64,000 nt of DNA, from positions 25,580,110-25,644,109 of the forward strand of contig NC_062974.1 in the NCBI RefSeq assembly GCF_023078275.1, read 5' to 3'. The position numbers and the translations under genes were made by a program. Source of the stretch: Leguminivora glycinivorella. Its lineage: Eukaryota; Arthropoda; Insecta; Lepidoptera; Tortricidae. The notes beneath the pieces were generated by a model. That model made no database searches and had not been told where the DNA came from. It worked only from the letters and a program-made list of their open reading frames with translations. This document shows, piece by piece, positions 42,824 to 53,705 of the stretch. How positions within the stretch are numbered: position 1 is the stretch's first letter; each line of letters starts with the position of its first letter.

Positions 42824-44380
42824 TTACGGGTTATTATGTAAGTATAATAATATGTGGTTTAGGTAGGTATCCGATCCGACAAACATTTCCGTTCAAAATC
42901 AATCCTGTAGTGCAGACAACAACGCTTCCTTCGACCGTCTTAATAGCCTTAAAGTAAAATTAGTTTTGCTACTACCACGAGTTTTGATATTTTCGTTAGC
43001 CAATATTTCTTTCTTTCTATGTCTTAGAAAATTTCGTCAGCACTTTATGAAGGTTCATGATATGTGTGTCGATAAAAACTTCTAGCGTAGTTTAGCCCGT
43101 CGGGGCTCAAAGAAAAAAAAACTCATCGCCTGAACAGAAAACTTAAGCCCTGTATAAATTTCCCAAGTTACAATGTTACTTTAAAGACCCCTAGGTTTCT
43201 GAAACTACTTTATTTACTTTAACTAAAGTACAGCGTTAGCCGCTGAAAGAAACTTTTCTTGCTTATGCAAATTGTGGCAATAGAGTTATGTTTTTTGTCC
43301 TTTTTCTGCGTCATACTTCTTTAGTTCGAAGTTTTAGTTTAAATGACGTTTTTAAGAGCGAAGTTTGCATTTTTTTATTAATTTTCTTTGCTGAGAATTT
43401 ACGTAGTAGAAGTTTTGCATGTATGGCAGCGTTCAGCGAGATTATGTTACTTAATATTTAGCCGAAAAGTGATATTATGGACCAACTTGCATGAAATTAT
43501 TAAAAGATTTTGAGTCATTATACACAGACATTGAACGTAAATACAATCGTACGCAAATTCTAGATAAAAAAAAACATGAAATATGTTGCAATGATCCAAA
43601 CAACTTAAATTACTAAAAATACTTCCTTTCTTCTTAGTATGTTCTGATTATTAAAAAATGGAACGCTAATATAATTGAATTCTATGTACGTAAAACATCA
43701 TACTTTTTTCTTAATACTACACTCGCTTATACAACTTTCAAACGAATTTCATATCATATTATTGGATATACGCAATGGAAAATGTAATCCCAGTATATTA
43801 CATTTTTTACCATTTTCCACGAACTCTCATCAGCAATGCTCGTATCGGAATTTTCAATAGTAAAAACTAAACTTCAAATGAACGAATGATTTTAAAATTG
43901 AACGAATGTGTTCAAAGCGGACTGATATAACAGAGGACAGTTCTGAGGTGTAAAATTTTACACTCTTTGAAAACGAATCGCTGTGATTGGTCGAAATATA
44001 AATCAGTCTCTCCTGGTATGTTTTTATAGAGTTACATAATTGAACTGATGTTCTTTTATTTTATCGAATGAAATGGAGTTCAATTTATTTGATTCTGTTT
44101 CCATTTGTTCGGTCAATTTGCGCTGGAGAGAAAGGAATTACATTTATTTCGTCTTGTTATAGGCTTATTGCGAACCACCAAAACATGGCGTACATATTAA
44201 AATCGTTTGTGTGTGAGTTTAATAAAGATATGTATTTTTAAGGAACTAACTCCTGAGTATTTGCATGCAAAAATACGCGTTTCCATCTTTTCATACACGA
44301 CACGGTACTAGAGCAACTAGGCGCTGCCTTTTGGAAACACATCAACACAAAACTGTAGCCTTCGCTTCCGGTATCTCGCA
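42824..44380. other. No feature recognised
   Basis: AT-rich DNA with short frames only. Confidence 0.4.
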
Positions 44381-44505
44381 AGCAAGTGCTGGAATAATAT
44401 CCCTCCACCATTAAGATGCCTTAAGACTAAGAATTCAAGAAGACCAAAATTTAGGAATCCCATACGGGTACTTGGTTGCAGATTACCGGATCTAGTCTAG
44501 TCTAT
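44381..44505 (+). pseudogene. Possible LINE RT C-terminal remnant
   Basis: The frame FRYLASKCWNNIPPPLRCLK followed by TKNSRRPKFRNP ending at TAG resembles the SPRYxGxKxWNxLPxxLR end of jockey/CR1-type reverse transcriptases. A LINE-like tail with AATAAATGA and (TTATC)n follows at 44870-44897, which supports one truncated element of about 0.5 kb. Confidence 0.4.
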
Positions 44506-44869
44506 TTTAAGTGTTTATGTGTACCTATATGACACACACTCTTTGTTATTTTATTTTTTGCAATTTATGTTTATGTCATGTTACTAAAAGCAATCGTTTA
44601 GACATAGGCAAACTATTATTTATTTTTTCATTTAATTTTTTGTACAATGATCTGTTAGTGACTATAAGTAGGTTCTAGCAGAATTATCAGTTGCTTCGCC
44701 CGAAAGAGTGGAGCATATTACTGAGCCAGGACCCTTTTGGTTTTGCTGCAACGCACACAGCAAACCCACCCACATTTGAATGTATGCTATTGTTGTTTTT
44801 TCAGTAGTGTTAGTACTTATTATTGTTTATTTTTGTTTTAATTGTGTAATTTTGGTGTGTATTGTAGCA

Positions 44870-44900
44870 AACAAATAAATGATTATCTTATCTTATCTTA
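44870..44900 (+). mobile_element. LINE 3' tail, (TTATC)n
   Basis: AAACAAATAAATGATTATCT followed by TATCTTATCTTA. Confidence 0.5.
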
Positions 44901-45133
44901 ACATTGTTGTTTGGTTTTTACTATTTTTTTCTTTAAAAATATATTTTTAAAATGAATATTTCGTAACCATGTCAGATGTTGATTCGATGACCATTATCCC
45001 GATAGTCGTTTCAGCGAATCGTCTCAGCGAAGTGTCTCGACCAACATCTTGAAAGACTCGCTTTGTGGATGGATTAAGGGTCAGATGCAGAAGGCGGTAC
45101 CTAATCCTGGACATGGCGCGTATAGTACGTAAT

Positions 45134-45238
45134 GCCCCGTTACCGAATGGCATTTCTGCGACGCCGAACGCCGCAGAAATGCAATCCATCTCTATCGCTC
45201 CTGCGTATTGTAATCGAAATGCCATTCGGATACGGGGC
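45134..45238. mobile_element. Hairpin MITE, 23-bp arms
   Basis: GCCCCGTTACCGAATGGCAT (45134-45156) is repeated in reverse complement at 45216-45238 with few mismatches. A smaller CATTTCTGCG/CGCAGAAATG hairpin is inside. It appears to interrupt a LINE-like tail (CGTAAT | CAGTTGCTCTC ... PYPPGAWALPHC stop at 45294). Confidence 0.55.
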
Positions 45239-45441
45239 CAGTTGCTCTCTCTGCAGCCCTACCCACCGGGAGCTTGGGCCCTGCCCCACTGCTAGCGGCA
45301 CCCTAGGTTAGGTTTTTAAAATGTTTTTATATGTATTTTGTATTCTTTTTCAACTGTTTTATATGTTACTTTTTTAAAGGTATTGCTAAAATACTAATCT
45401 ACATTGAAAATTAATAAAGAGAACATATTTTAAATAACTAA

Positions 45442-45597
45442 CTAATATGGCTCTGTGATCCAAAGAGAATTGGCCTCCAAAACGAGAGCACGCCACCTAT
45501 CCCGATCCTGCGCAGCTTCCTGCCAATCATCGGCTTGTAGCTGACACAGGATCCGTCATCACACTGTAAACTGGGAAGACCCAGCGGTATCTGGGTC
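45442..45597 (-). pseudogene. Reverse transcriptase C-terminus (minus strand)
   Basis: On the minus strand, QADDWQEAAQDRDRWRALVL continues EANSLW to TAG at 45442-45444. Upstream, in another frame, is a GRPTGGRPR-type stretch, so at least one frameshift is present. This is the same kind of C-terminus as at 8813-8923. The Harbinger element at 45631 has inserted just upstream of it in minus-strand sense. Confidence 0.6.
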
Positions 45598-46653
45598 GAC
45601 CCGAGGGCGACCACCAGTTGGTCTTCCCAGGGGCCACTTGCACGGAACAAGGGGTTAACTAAATAAATAGTGGGTTAATAAACCCGGGGTTAACTCGTTA
45701 AAATTTTAACCCCGATCTTTTGTTGCACCATTGAAAACTAACTTAGGGTTAGCTAACCCGACAGTTTTTTTTATTTTAAGCAGGCAACATTATTACTTTT
45801 TCAATCCGTTCTATAAACCAGCCAAATATTAAAGAACGAATGATGAATGGAAATGTATGTCTATCTCTTTTACGCCACAACATGGGGCGTAATACTATCT
45901 TTCTTTAAAGCAACACGGCATGATATTTCGTCTAGGCGTATTATATTTGTGTCATGAGATGCCGCTGTGTACTGTTTACTGTTTTTATCAGCTCTGATGA
46001 CGAACGGTTGCACTCCTGCCTGTTTTCACAGTTTGTGTCTTGAAAGAAGAGCGTAAAATGGACAACGATAAAAAGCCACGTGTGCGTGCTCCGAACTTCA
46101 CAAAAAGTGATTTTCTACTTTTGTGTAGTACGGTGGAAAAACATAAACAAGTAATTGAAAATAAGAAAACGGACGGAGCACAACTCCTTCTTAAACAAAA
46201 GGCTTGGCAAGAGGTCATGAGGGAATACAATTCTTCAAGTCGAACGTTAGAAAGCCTTCAGCAAACGTATAAAAACCTGAAGAAAAAGGCAAAAAAGACT
46301 GCCTCTGACAAGAAGATGGGTATTCCAGGTATGAACTCTAAATTTAACTATGTGAGCTCTTACTAATACCTATTATCGCGGTTGCTAAACAACTTAAAAT
46401 GGGTCGCATCACGATGCATTAAATTTAGAGTTGTAATATTGTATTGCCTATTTAAAACGGTTTTTTTTTTTGTTTACAGTGGATAGCGCCACTTTGGTGC
46501 TAAACCTTGAAGAGTATGGTAGTGACTGGGGCAAAGTTGCTGCAAATACAGGTGCTAGCGAAACTTCGTGTAAAGACATGTTCGCAGCATTAAAGAAAGA
46601 AGCAAGAAAAAGTGATACAAATTTGAAAAGAAATATTATGGGTACAGTAGGCC

Positions 46654-46780
46654 TAGCACATGATTGCCGCGGGAGTATGTCGCCGCGAGATAGATCACAC
46701 GTCTTCTTCTAACTGTATTAATGACATAAGGACGGGTAGTCTATCTCGCGGCGACATACTCCCGCGGCAATCATGTGCTA
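46654..46780. mobile_element. 127-bp MITE, perfect 40-bp TIRs, in intron 2
   Basis: 46654-46693 (TAGCACATGATTGCCGCGGG...) and 46741-46780 are exact reverse complements. The ends begin and finish with TA, consistent with a mariner-type TA target. It sits just after the exon 2 donor of the SANT gene. Confidence 0.85.
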
Positions 46781-47555
46781 ACCCTGCAGGTAGGTATGTT
46801 GTGGAATCAAGTCAGAAAAAAGGAGCCTCACTGACTTTCATTTCTGGAGTAGGTACTAATGATGTCACAGCTCATTTCATCACAAGCTGCCTTGAAAACT
46901 ATTTTATTATTAATCTCTTTATTTCTTTTAAGTCTATTAATATTATTATTTGGATACATATTGAACAACACAAAATGAAAGGGCTTACAATAAATTGTCT
47001 CTCAATAAATGACCAATTACAAATATTTTATTATCATTATTAATGTGTGATTATTTAATAGGAGGTGGGCCACCACCTAACATTGAAAATGATCCAGTTT
47101 TGGAAAAAGTCAAAGTCCTTGCTGGACCGGTAATGGATGGTGTTTACACAATTTATGACGGAGACCGCAGTCTTATGGCAACCCAAAATGTACCACCAAT
47201 AGAACTTCAGAACATGAGATCAGGTAAAATTTTACTTCTCTCTTTCTTCTCTTCTTAGCCTTTCTCTACTCTTTGGGTGTAAGCCTCCTCCAATCTTTGC
47301 CACTCGCCTCGGTTTTGTGCTACCTGGAGCAAAACTGTCCTTACAAGTATAGATGAGGTTGTGTTTGCCAGCTGGGCCTCAACTTGTATAGATCCCCACG
47401 GGCCTGGCTTGTGGCGTTTTTATGCAAGCCCCACAAGCCAGGCCCATGGAAAGCAACCGGATCCTTCCGGCCCAGTCTTACCATGTCTACATCTGACTCT
47501 ATACATAAAACATACAAATCAAATCCATTAATGTTAATTATTTGGTTTGAATTGT

Positions 47556-48050
47556 TGATGGTATTTCAAACAACATTTCAATACTAATATTTCAGATTCT
47601 ACATTATTGGATTCCTATATGCAAGAAACTGAAGATAATTATGATTTCCAGAACGAGACATATTTTGCTAATGACAAAACAAATACTAAGAAAAAAACAC
47701 ACAATTTATTGACTTGTGAGTATTGTTTTTCTCTAATATTATTGTGGTTAGTATCTTGAATTTAATTTAGAATTGGTTAGCTTGCAAATTACTAATTTTT
47801 CATTTTGAGATAGTATTTCAAACAACATTAAAATATTAATATGTATTTCAGCTTCTACAATAACTGATCCGGTTATTCAAGAGAATCCAGATCAAGTTGA
47901 TTGCCAGGATGAGACATATTTTACTAATGACAGAGCGAATTTGAAGAAAAAGCCACACCATTTATTGACTCGTGAGTATTGTTTGTCTTTATAATATAAT
48001 TATATAGGCACTAAAGTTAGTACTCTAGTAGTAGAGTTAATGTGATTGTA
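47556..48050 (+). repeat. Tandem duplication of exon 4 with its flanking intron
   Basis: About 240 bp including GTATTTCAAACAACATT, a 3' splice site, an exon and GTGAGTATTGTTT is present twice (about 47563-47745 and 47810-48000). Exon copies share DETYFxNDxxNxKKKxHxLLT in translation but have diverged. Confidence 0.8.
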
Positions 48051-48059
48051 GGAAATCAA

Positions 48060-48420
48060 ATGTAGGGTAAATCTTCAGTAACTGGCCAATTTTAGTAACT
48101 GGCCACTAAAAATGATTTCTATTTATATGTTAACAAAGTTCATTTTAGTATATATTAAGTAAAAACCCAATAACTAGCCACATTTTAGTTACTGGCCGCT
48201 TAATACTAAAATGAATCCTATTTAAAGGTGAAGAGAACTCAATTTAGTATAAGCAAAAAATGGCCAGTTACTAGATTTGCCTACTAGCCACCCTTTCAAT
48301 AACTGGCCGCCTCTTACTAAAATGAGTTCTATTCACTTATAAACAGAATTCATTTTTGCGACGTACCTAAAGGTGGCTAGTTATTAATAGGTGGCCAGTT
48401 ACTGGCGAATTACCCTATCT
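48060..48420. repeat. Intron 5 with (A)CTGGCCA repeats
   Basis: The words TAACTGGCCA / GGCCAGTTACT and TAAAATGA recur many times in both orientations. The stretch begins AGGGTAAATCTTCAGTAACT and ends CAGTTACTGGCGAATTACCCT, a probable MITE with TIRs nested in the intron. Confidence 0.65.
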
Positions 48421-49210
48421 TTATGAAAGTAGTAATATTATCAAAATTTTAATTAAAAATAATAAGGCCGTTAATTGAATCACCTCCAGCTGGCCAGCTT
48501 AGTCAATCTTAATGGATCCTGAGGTGAGGCTACCTAATTTATTTGTCCTATAGTATCTATTTATTTATTTCAGGAAAACGGAAACCAGATGCTCAAAATA
48601 AACAGACTGTAGCTGACAAATTTAAACTACTTGCTGCAGAAAAAGTTGAGTTACTGGAGCTGCAAAAGGAGTTGGTTAGGAGTCAATTAGATGAGCAACA
48701 AAAACAAGCAGAACATAACCAGACATTGAGAGAAATGGAGGCAGAAGATGCAAAAAAAAATACTTACATAATGATAAACTTAGAGAAATGGAGATGGAGG
48801 AAATGAAGAGGAGATATGTATTTAATGAAAAAATGAGGCAATATTAATCTCTAATCGTCCAACTTTCATACCTATATGATCTATATGTGACTGTGCACGG
48901 GAAAACGTCCCACTTTGTCAATTGCTATAAAGCCGCACGCCGTTCTGACGTCAGGTTGGCGCGCATAGCCGTGTATCGCCCCAACGTGTGGGAACTCGAA
49001 CTATAGAGACATTGAACCCCGCTCGGGAAGGTCATTTCAAATTATTAGTGAAATAAAAAAAATATTTGTTTTGATTGACATTTGTTTTATTTGAATGTTC
49101 CAAGTAATGTTAATAAGCGCATCGAAAATCGAAATTACACCCTGAAAGTTCTTACATAAGGCCTTATTATAATTGCAACGATAGACCGTTATTTAATAAG
49201 TTTAACTTGA

Positions 49211-50785
49211 TTAAGCTAATCTCCCAAAATGTTGCTCAATCAGTACCTGACGAGCGTTCTGTCCTGCTGTATTTACACCCGATCTATTGTTAGGCACCAC
49301 TGCAATCTCATCTGATGTATTGTCCAATATTGGAGGATATTCTGGGTCAACAGGTGGTTCAAGATCATTTTGCAGACGAGCAATATTATGCAACACACAT
49401 GTAGCGATGATTATTCCCGGTACTCTGCTTAAATGGACTTGAATACCTCTGCTAACAATAGGAAATCTTCGCTTCCAAATACCAAAGGTACGCTCGATAA
49501 CATTCCTAGTTCTGATCTGTGACTCGTTATATAGAGATTGACTAGGAGATGTCACATTTCCGAGAGGTGTCACATCATAAATGGCGTTTGTGCATATCCC
49601 GAATCACCAAGCAGACAGTAATTTCCATATGTTCCTTGAAGAAAATGTCTGCGTTGATTACTATTATCCCAAATGTGAGAATCGTGTGCAGACCCATGCC
49701 AGCGTGCAACAACATCGGTAAACAGTAGATCAGCAGAACAGATGGCTTGGGTGTTCATTGAAAAGTAACCCTTCCTGTTCCGATATATCTCTGCAGTTTC
49801 TCCTCCTAAAATAATTAATAACAAATTTCAACTCTGGTTTTAAGTACCTGTCCATCATAATATATGTAATGTCTAAACTTTTATATGGGCGATTGAAGTA
49901 GAGAATAGAGGTAAATACCTGGAGATTTCGTTCGTACATGAGTGCAGTCTACAGCTCCAATAGCACGTGGAAACCGAGCAATTTGATAAAATTTCATTGC
50001 AGCTTGTCTTAGCTCTTCTTCTGTGCGAGGCATAACTATGAATTCTGGGTACAACCGGGCTATGGCATCTGTTACTTTATGAATTGTTCTACATGCGGTC
50101 GATTCGTGCACACCAATGAAATCTCCACAAGTCACAAGTTGACTTCCAGTGGCAAAATATCGTAGTGTGCATAGTAATTGATTCATAGGTGACAAGGCTT
50201 CACTGAAAATAAAATAGTAGGTTTGTATTTTACCTACTCATAACAAACATACGAGTAGGTACTTATATTCAATATGGTAGGTTCCAGAAAACAATAGTTA
50301 TTTGTTTTACAAGGGGCCAAAATTGTTGTTTAACCGAACGTGCCAATATTGATACCCGAGCAGGCGAAACACAAAATATAGGTAGTAGAGAAACACAAAA
50401 TTTCTCACCACACCAACACGAACAAAATACTGACTATACCTAAAACATCAAACTAAATGAAATCAGCAAAGTAAGCCTTTACCAGCTGGTGTGGTGAAAA
50501 CGTCTTTACTTACCTGATATTGGGATTTACGTATTGCAATCTGTGTTTGATTTTATTCAATAAAAATGCGACACTGTGTTTTTCTAATCGAAACCTTCTG
50601 TGAAACTCTTTATCTCTATGTGTATTAAAGTAATCGGTACGTTCTGCGATTCTTCGGTCGTAAAAATCCGTGCTGATGTATTCTATGATTTCTTCATCGT
50701 CGTCAGAAAATAATAATAAGTCGTTGATCATATTTATTTGTTCTCTCCGACAACACGTCAAAGAAATTTCCAAATTGTGCGCCAT
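49211..50785 (-). pseudogene. Harbinger (HARBI1-like) DDE transposase, 3 exons
   Basis: The cut-and-paste nuclease of PIF/Harbinger elements. Exons on the minus strand, by splice sites and phase: 50785-50514, 50202-49919, 49805-49211, about 383 codons in total, near the usual HARBI1-like length (about 350). The catalytic triad is visible: D in GAVDCTHV (exon 2), D in LLGDSGYAQTPF and E in RNVIERTFGIWKRRFP (exon 3). A helix-turn-helix-like part (GDFIGVHESTACRTIHKVTD) precedes it. Start ATG 50783-50785 (MAHNLEISLTC). Around 49573 the DNA reads ATGATGTGACACC: an extra TG puts a TGA in frame after PFMM, and the downstream part (TPLGNVTSPSQSLYNES) continues in another frame. Otherwise intact to the stop at 49211. 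Confidence 0.85.
50290..50500. mobile_element. MITE fragment in transposase intron 1
   Basis: TTGTTTAACCGAACGTGCCAATATTGATACC matches, in reverse, the right part of the MITE at 9221-9564. CACCACACCAACAC and CCTTTACCAGCTGGTGTGGTG match sequence at 9150-9180. Confidence 0.5.
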
Positions 50786-51429
50786 TTTACTAGTACTAAC
50801 CCAGAGTTAGCGATTTAACCCTGCGTCGTCGGCGGGTTAAATATTTAACAATTTAACCCAGAGTTAAACCCTAAACTTTAATGGTGCAACACAAATTATT
50901 AGTTTAACCCCGTGTTAGTGGTTAACCCGGTGTTAGTTGGCTTAACCCTAGTTGGTGCAAGTGGCCCAGCAGCCCGATTCTCGCTCATTCTATATTTTAA
51001 ATCTTCCTAAATATTGGTAGAAAGTAAAATAATTTCGCGATTTATACTAGACTGGTTAAATAATTCATCAATCTCCTTGCATTATTCTGGCTTTGCCACG
51101 GCTCACAACCTTGACAACTAATGTCATGATATGGCGGTTTAATAATTATAATATGTAATTAAATAATTTCATTTCAGGTAAAACACAAATGAAAGGTATT
51201 TTACTGCTGGGAACGGCGCGCTCGTCGAGTAAAGTTAAAATTAATATTTTTACCAAAACTTTTTAATTGTATTGTCGTAACCAATTGACGTAAACATTTA
51301 ATAAGTCTGTGGACGCTTGTTAAAAAGTTTGCTCCATTACAGTGAATCGATTGTAAAGGTCCTTGTGATCCAGTACAGTACCTGCCATATCTAATTGGGA
51401 CTTATTTTTTATTTAAACTTTGAAACACA

Positions 51430-51589
51430 GATGAAGGTGAATGGTGACAACGGTAGCGGAAGGCCTAAGAAAAGATGGATGGAATGTGCAAACAATGATA
51501 TGAAAGTGAAACGTCTAGATAGAGGTATGGAAATTACGGCTGATAGAGAGGAATGGAGGATGAAAATCTGCTGCACCGACCCCAAATAA
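51430..51589 (+). pseudogene. RTE-like reverse transcriptase C-terminus
   Basis: The frame reads MKVNGDNGSGRPKKRWMECA and continues to ITADREEWRMKICCTDPK before TAA at 51587-51589. The pattern GRPKKRW-(about 25)-DR-x-EWR-x-K-x-x-x-ADPK is the far C-terminus of a lepidopteran endonuclease/RT family (recognition). No RT core is present. It is a different subfamily from the remnants at 8813 and 12251. Confidence 0.65.
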
Positions 51590-52059
51590 TGGGAACAGGA
51601 CAAGAAAATGATGATAATAATTTAATTAATGCTATAAGTATAAGGTGCCTATGTATGCCTGAGACTTCTCATGTATTTATAAAAAGAATATTAAAACTTT
51701 ATTTTCAGTCAGGAAAAAATGGCACAATGAACACTGTGGCGTAATCCTTCTTTCACCAATTTGTTTGACCATAAACATAACTTCCTTTTTTTAAATTTAC
51801 AACTTCCCTTCTCATTTAGTGGCTAAAATATAGCGCATATAAAAACAACTCCCACAAAATATCGTATAGAAAACATTTTTAACAGGCGAGTTTACGGCCA
51901 TAAAAAGCCACTTTATTGTGAGGTATTTTTTATAGTTAAACTGATTTATAGGCAACTAGGTTTTTAGGGAAACGCAAAGCGTCCAATTTAAGCGAATTTC
52001 CGTAGCTTCAAGCACTGGTAATTTTATCGAACAATTTATTTGTATATACCTACATAACC

Positions 52060-52140
52060 GCCTGGTGGCCTGGCGGAAAGAGCGGCTTTCTATCGGGAGG
52101 TAGCGGGTTGAACCCCGGCTAGGCCCGGGCAATCGTCACA
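52060..52140 (+). mobile_element. Decayed tRNA-like SINE head
   Basis: CGCCTGGTGGCCTGGCGGAA ... GCGGGTTGAACCCCGGCTAGG resembles the head of the SINE at 18682 with a deletion in the anticodon region. No SINE body follows. Confidence 0.5.
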
Positions 52141-52545
52141 CCAAAAAATATTATCGCTGTTGCCATATATTTTACGAATATCTCTAATCATTGAACCGCG
52201 GTAGGCTACAAAAACCTATTTAATATTAACTAATAATGTTTATATTTTACTTTTTTGTCCTTCACTAGGTATAGTGAGACAATTGACGTACTTAGGTAAG
52301 ATGTATGTGATAACTTTGAAAGATAGATTCCTCGTAACTCCTAAACCAATTCCTTCCACCAAAGAGCCTGACTCTAGAGATTACTCCAATGAGTAAATCC
52401 CTTTTGCTGCTTCAACTAGAGTCTGAGTCAATAAACAGTCTAGCCCTTATAAGAGCGAAGCAGCAGAGCTTATGACAAAAGAGCTTATAGACCAGTCAAA
52501 TCTTACACGAAAATCTGCTAAAAAACAATTGTTGGTATATTATTT
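52141..52545. other. No feature recognised
   Basis: AT-rich DNA with no supported frame. Confidence 0.4.
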
Positions 52546-52678
52546 GTGTCGCTTAACTTCAAACTTGGGTAAATCCATTCTGCTTTAAGGTTGATAACAT
52601 AAAAAATATAACATTGATCTGAAAGATAATCAACCTTATAGCAGAATGGATTTACACAAGTTTGAAGTTAAGCGACAC
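52546..52678. mobile_element. Hairpin MITE, about 50-bp arms
   Basis: GTGTCGCTTAACTTCAAACT (52546) and its complement ending 52678. The arms are nearly perfect through CAGAATGGATTTAC, around an AT-rich loop. Confidence 0.8.
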
Positions 52679-53580
52679 ATTTAGGGTTCTTGGGGGAGTA
52701 TGAAACTACGAGTATGTTTTGCAAGCAAAAAAATCGGATTTTTTTTAGTTTTTGCAGTGTCATTTAAAAACTGGAAATTTTAGACAATAAGTTGCTTTAC
52801 AGAGTTGAAAGTTAAATTATTTCAATTAAGTTAAATAAAAACATTAAATTTAAAACATCTGAGCCTACTTGCAGTGCCGTATCTCAAACAAGTTTTGAGA
52901 TATGATGCTTCATAAAAGGGTATATTTTTCCCCTCTTTGAAAATTTTCGTTTTGCCAATATTTTGAGACAGATTTCAGCAAAACATATCACGGTATTATA
53001 TATTTTGCAAAATCAGCATCCAAATCAGCTGAACCATCTTGCGAGTTACTCTATTTCGAATCGGCGCGCAGGGTTTCATCAAGACGCTGGCCACAATGTA
53101 CGGACGCGAGTGCAGGTAACTCGGTTTGCTCTGCACTCGGCTCGGGTTCATTTCCTGCGGCCCCTTGACGTGCGGTGTTACTGTGGACTAACGAGCATTC
53201 AGTTCGACAACGACCCTAGTATTAAGTGCAGAGAAAAGATAATTATGGAATGGAATGTATTGGACTTTCCTTTCTTCCGCACATACTAAGTAGGTACTTC
53301 CGAAATTGTAAATAATATTTCGCGTGCCTTAAAACCTCTTTCATGAGTTTCGTCCAGTATATAATAGTGCTTAGCGTTTATTTTGCTGATTTTTCAAACA
53401 AATCTTTCTGTTAATTTTAGTACACATTCGAGGATTGCTGAATATAATGTGAATTTGAGTGTTCGCTATCGGTTTAACAAGGAGATGAACCTCTTTTCGC
53501 TATTAGACTGAATCACTTCTTCTTTAAATTTTAGATTTTTAATTTATTAAAATGAGGCATATTATTTATATCGCCTGTAT
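52679..53580. other. Unassigned DNA
   Basis: The 108-codon frame at 52963-53289 has no motif and no supporting splice structure. A locally GC-richer stretch at 53060-53220 could hide an exon (GAQGFIKTLATMYGREC before AG|GTAACT), but I cannot support it. Confidence 0.35.
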
Positions 53581-53705
53581 GGGCATTCACAGACTTTGGC
53601 TCCCCCAATTAGCGTAAGTTGTTGACAAAAATTTTGTGACGACAATTAGGCATAAAATCTGTCTAAAAATCTACTTTTTTCACATTCTGAATGTAGATTA
53701 GCTCT

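Larger units (their letters stand above)
46058..48847 (+). pseudogene. Harbinger SANT/Myb-like DNA-binding protein, 6 exons
   Basis: In PIF/Harbinger elements this partner of the transposase binds DNA and helps it enter the nucleus (family knowledge). Exons by matching GT/AG sites and phase: 46058-46328, 46480-46641, 47062-47223, 47596-47715, 47852-47971, 48574-48847. I use ATG 46058 (MDNDKKPRVRAPNFTKSDFL); the frame upstream starts only at a TTG. The SANT/Myb-like trihelix region (FTKSDFLLLCSTVEKHKQVI ... AWQEVMREYN ... LQQTYKNLKKKAKK) fills exon 1; the NIMG-GGPP stretch spans exons 2-3. Exons 4 and 5 are a tandem duplicate. Exon 6 is a coiled coil (EKVELLELQKELVRSQLDEQ). An A9 run near 48753-48761 shifts the frame: the current frame stops at 48806, while the coiled coil (HNDKLREMEMEEMKRRY) continues in another frame to TAA 48845-48847. 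Confidence 0.8.
45631..50967. mobile_element. PIF/Harbinger DNA transposon, 5.3 kb
   Basis: Termini GGGCCACTTGCAC (45631) and GTGCAAGTGGCCC (ending 50967) are exact complements, and a CAG at both outer edges is a candidate 3-bp TSD. Subterminal DNA at both ends repeats GGGTTAAC / GTTAACCC words (45652-45770 and 50795-50955). It encodes the two Harbinger genes in convergent order: the SANT/Myb-like protein (+) and the DDE transposase (-). It is complete in structure but each gene has a frameshift, so this copy is probably inactive on its own. Confidence 0.9.

Noticed and set aside
52963..53289. 108-codon ORF
   Set aside because: No motif, mixed composition and no supporting splice structure. 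A short exon-like stretch (about 53062-53117) ends at a GT but has no convincing acceptor.
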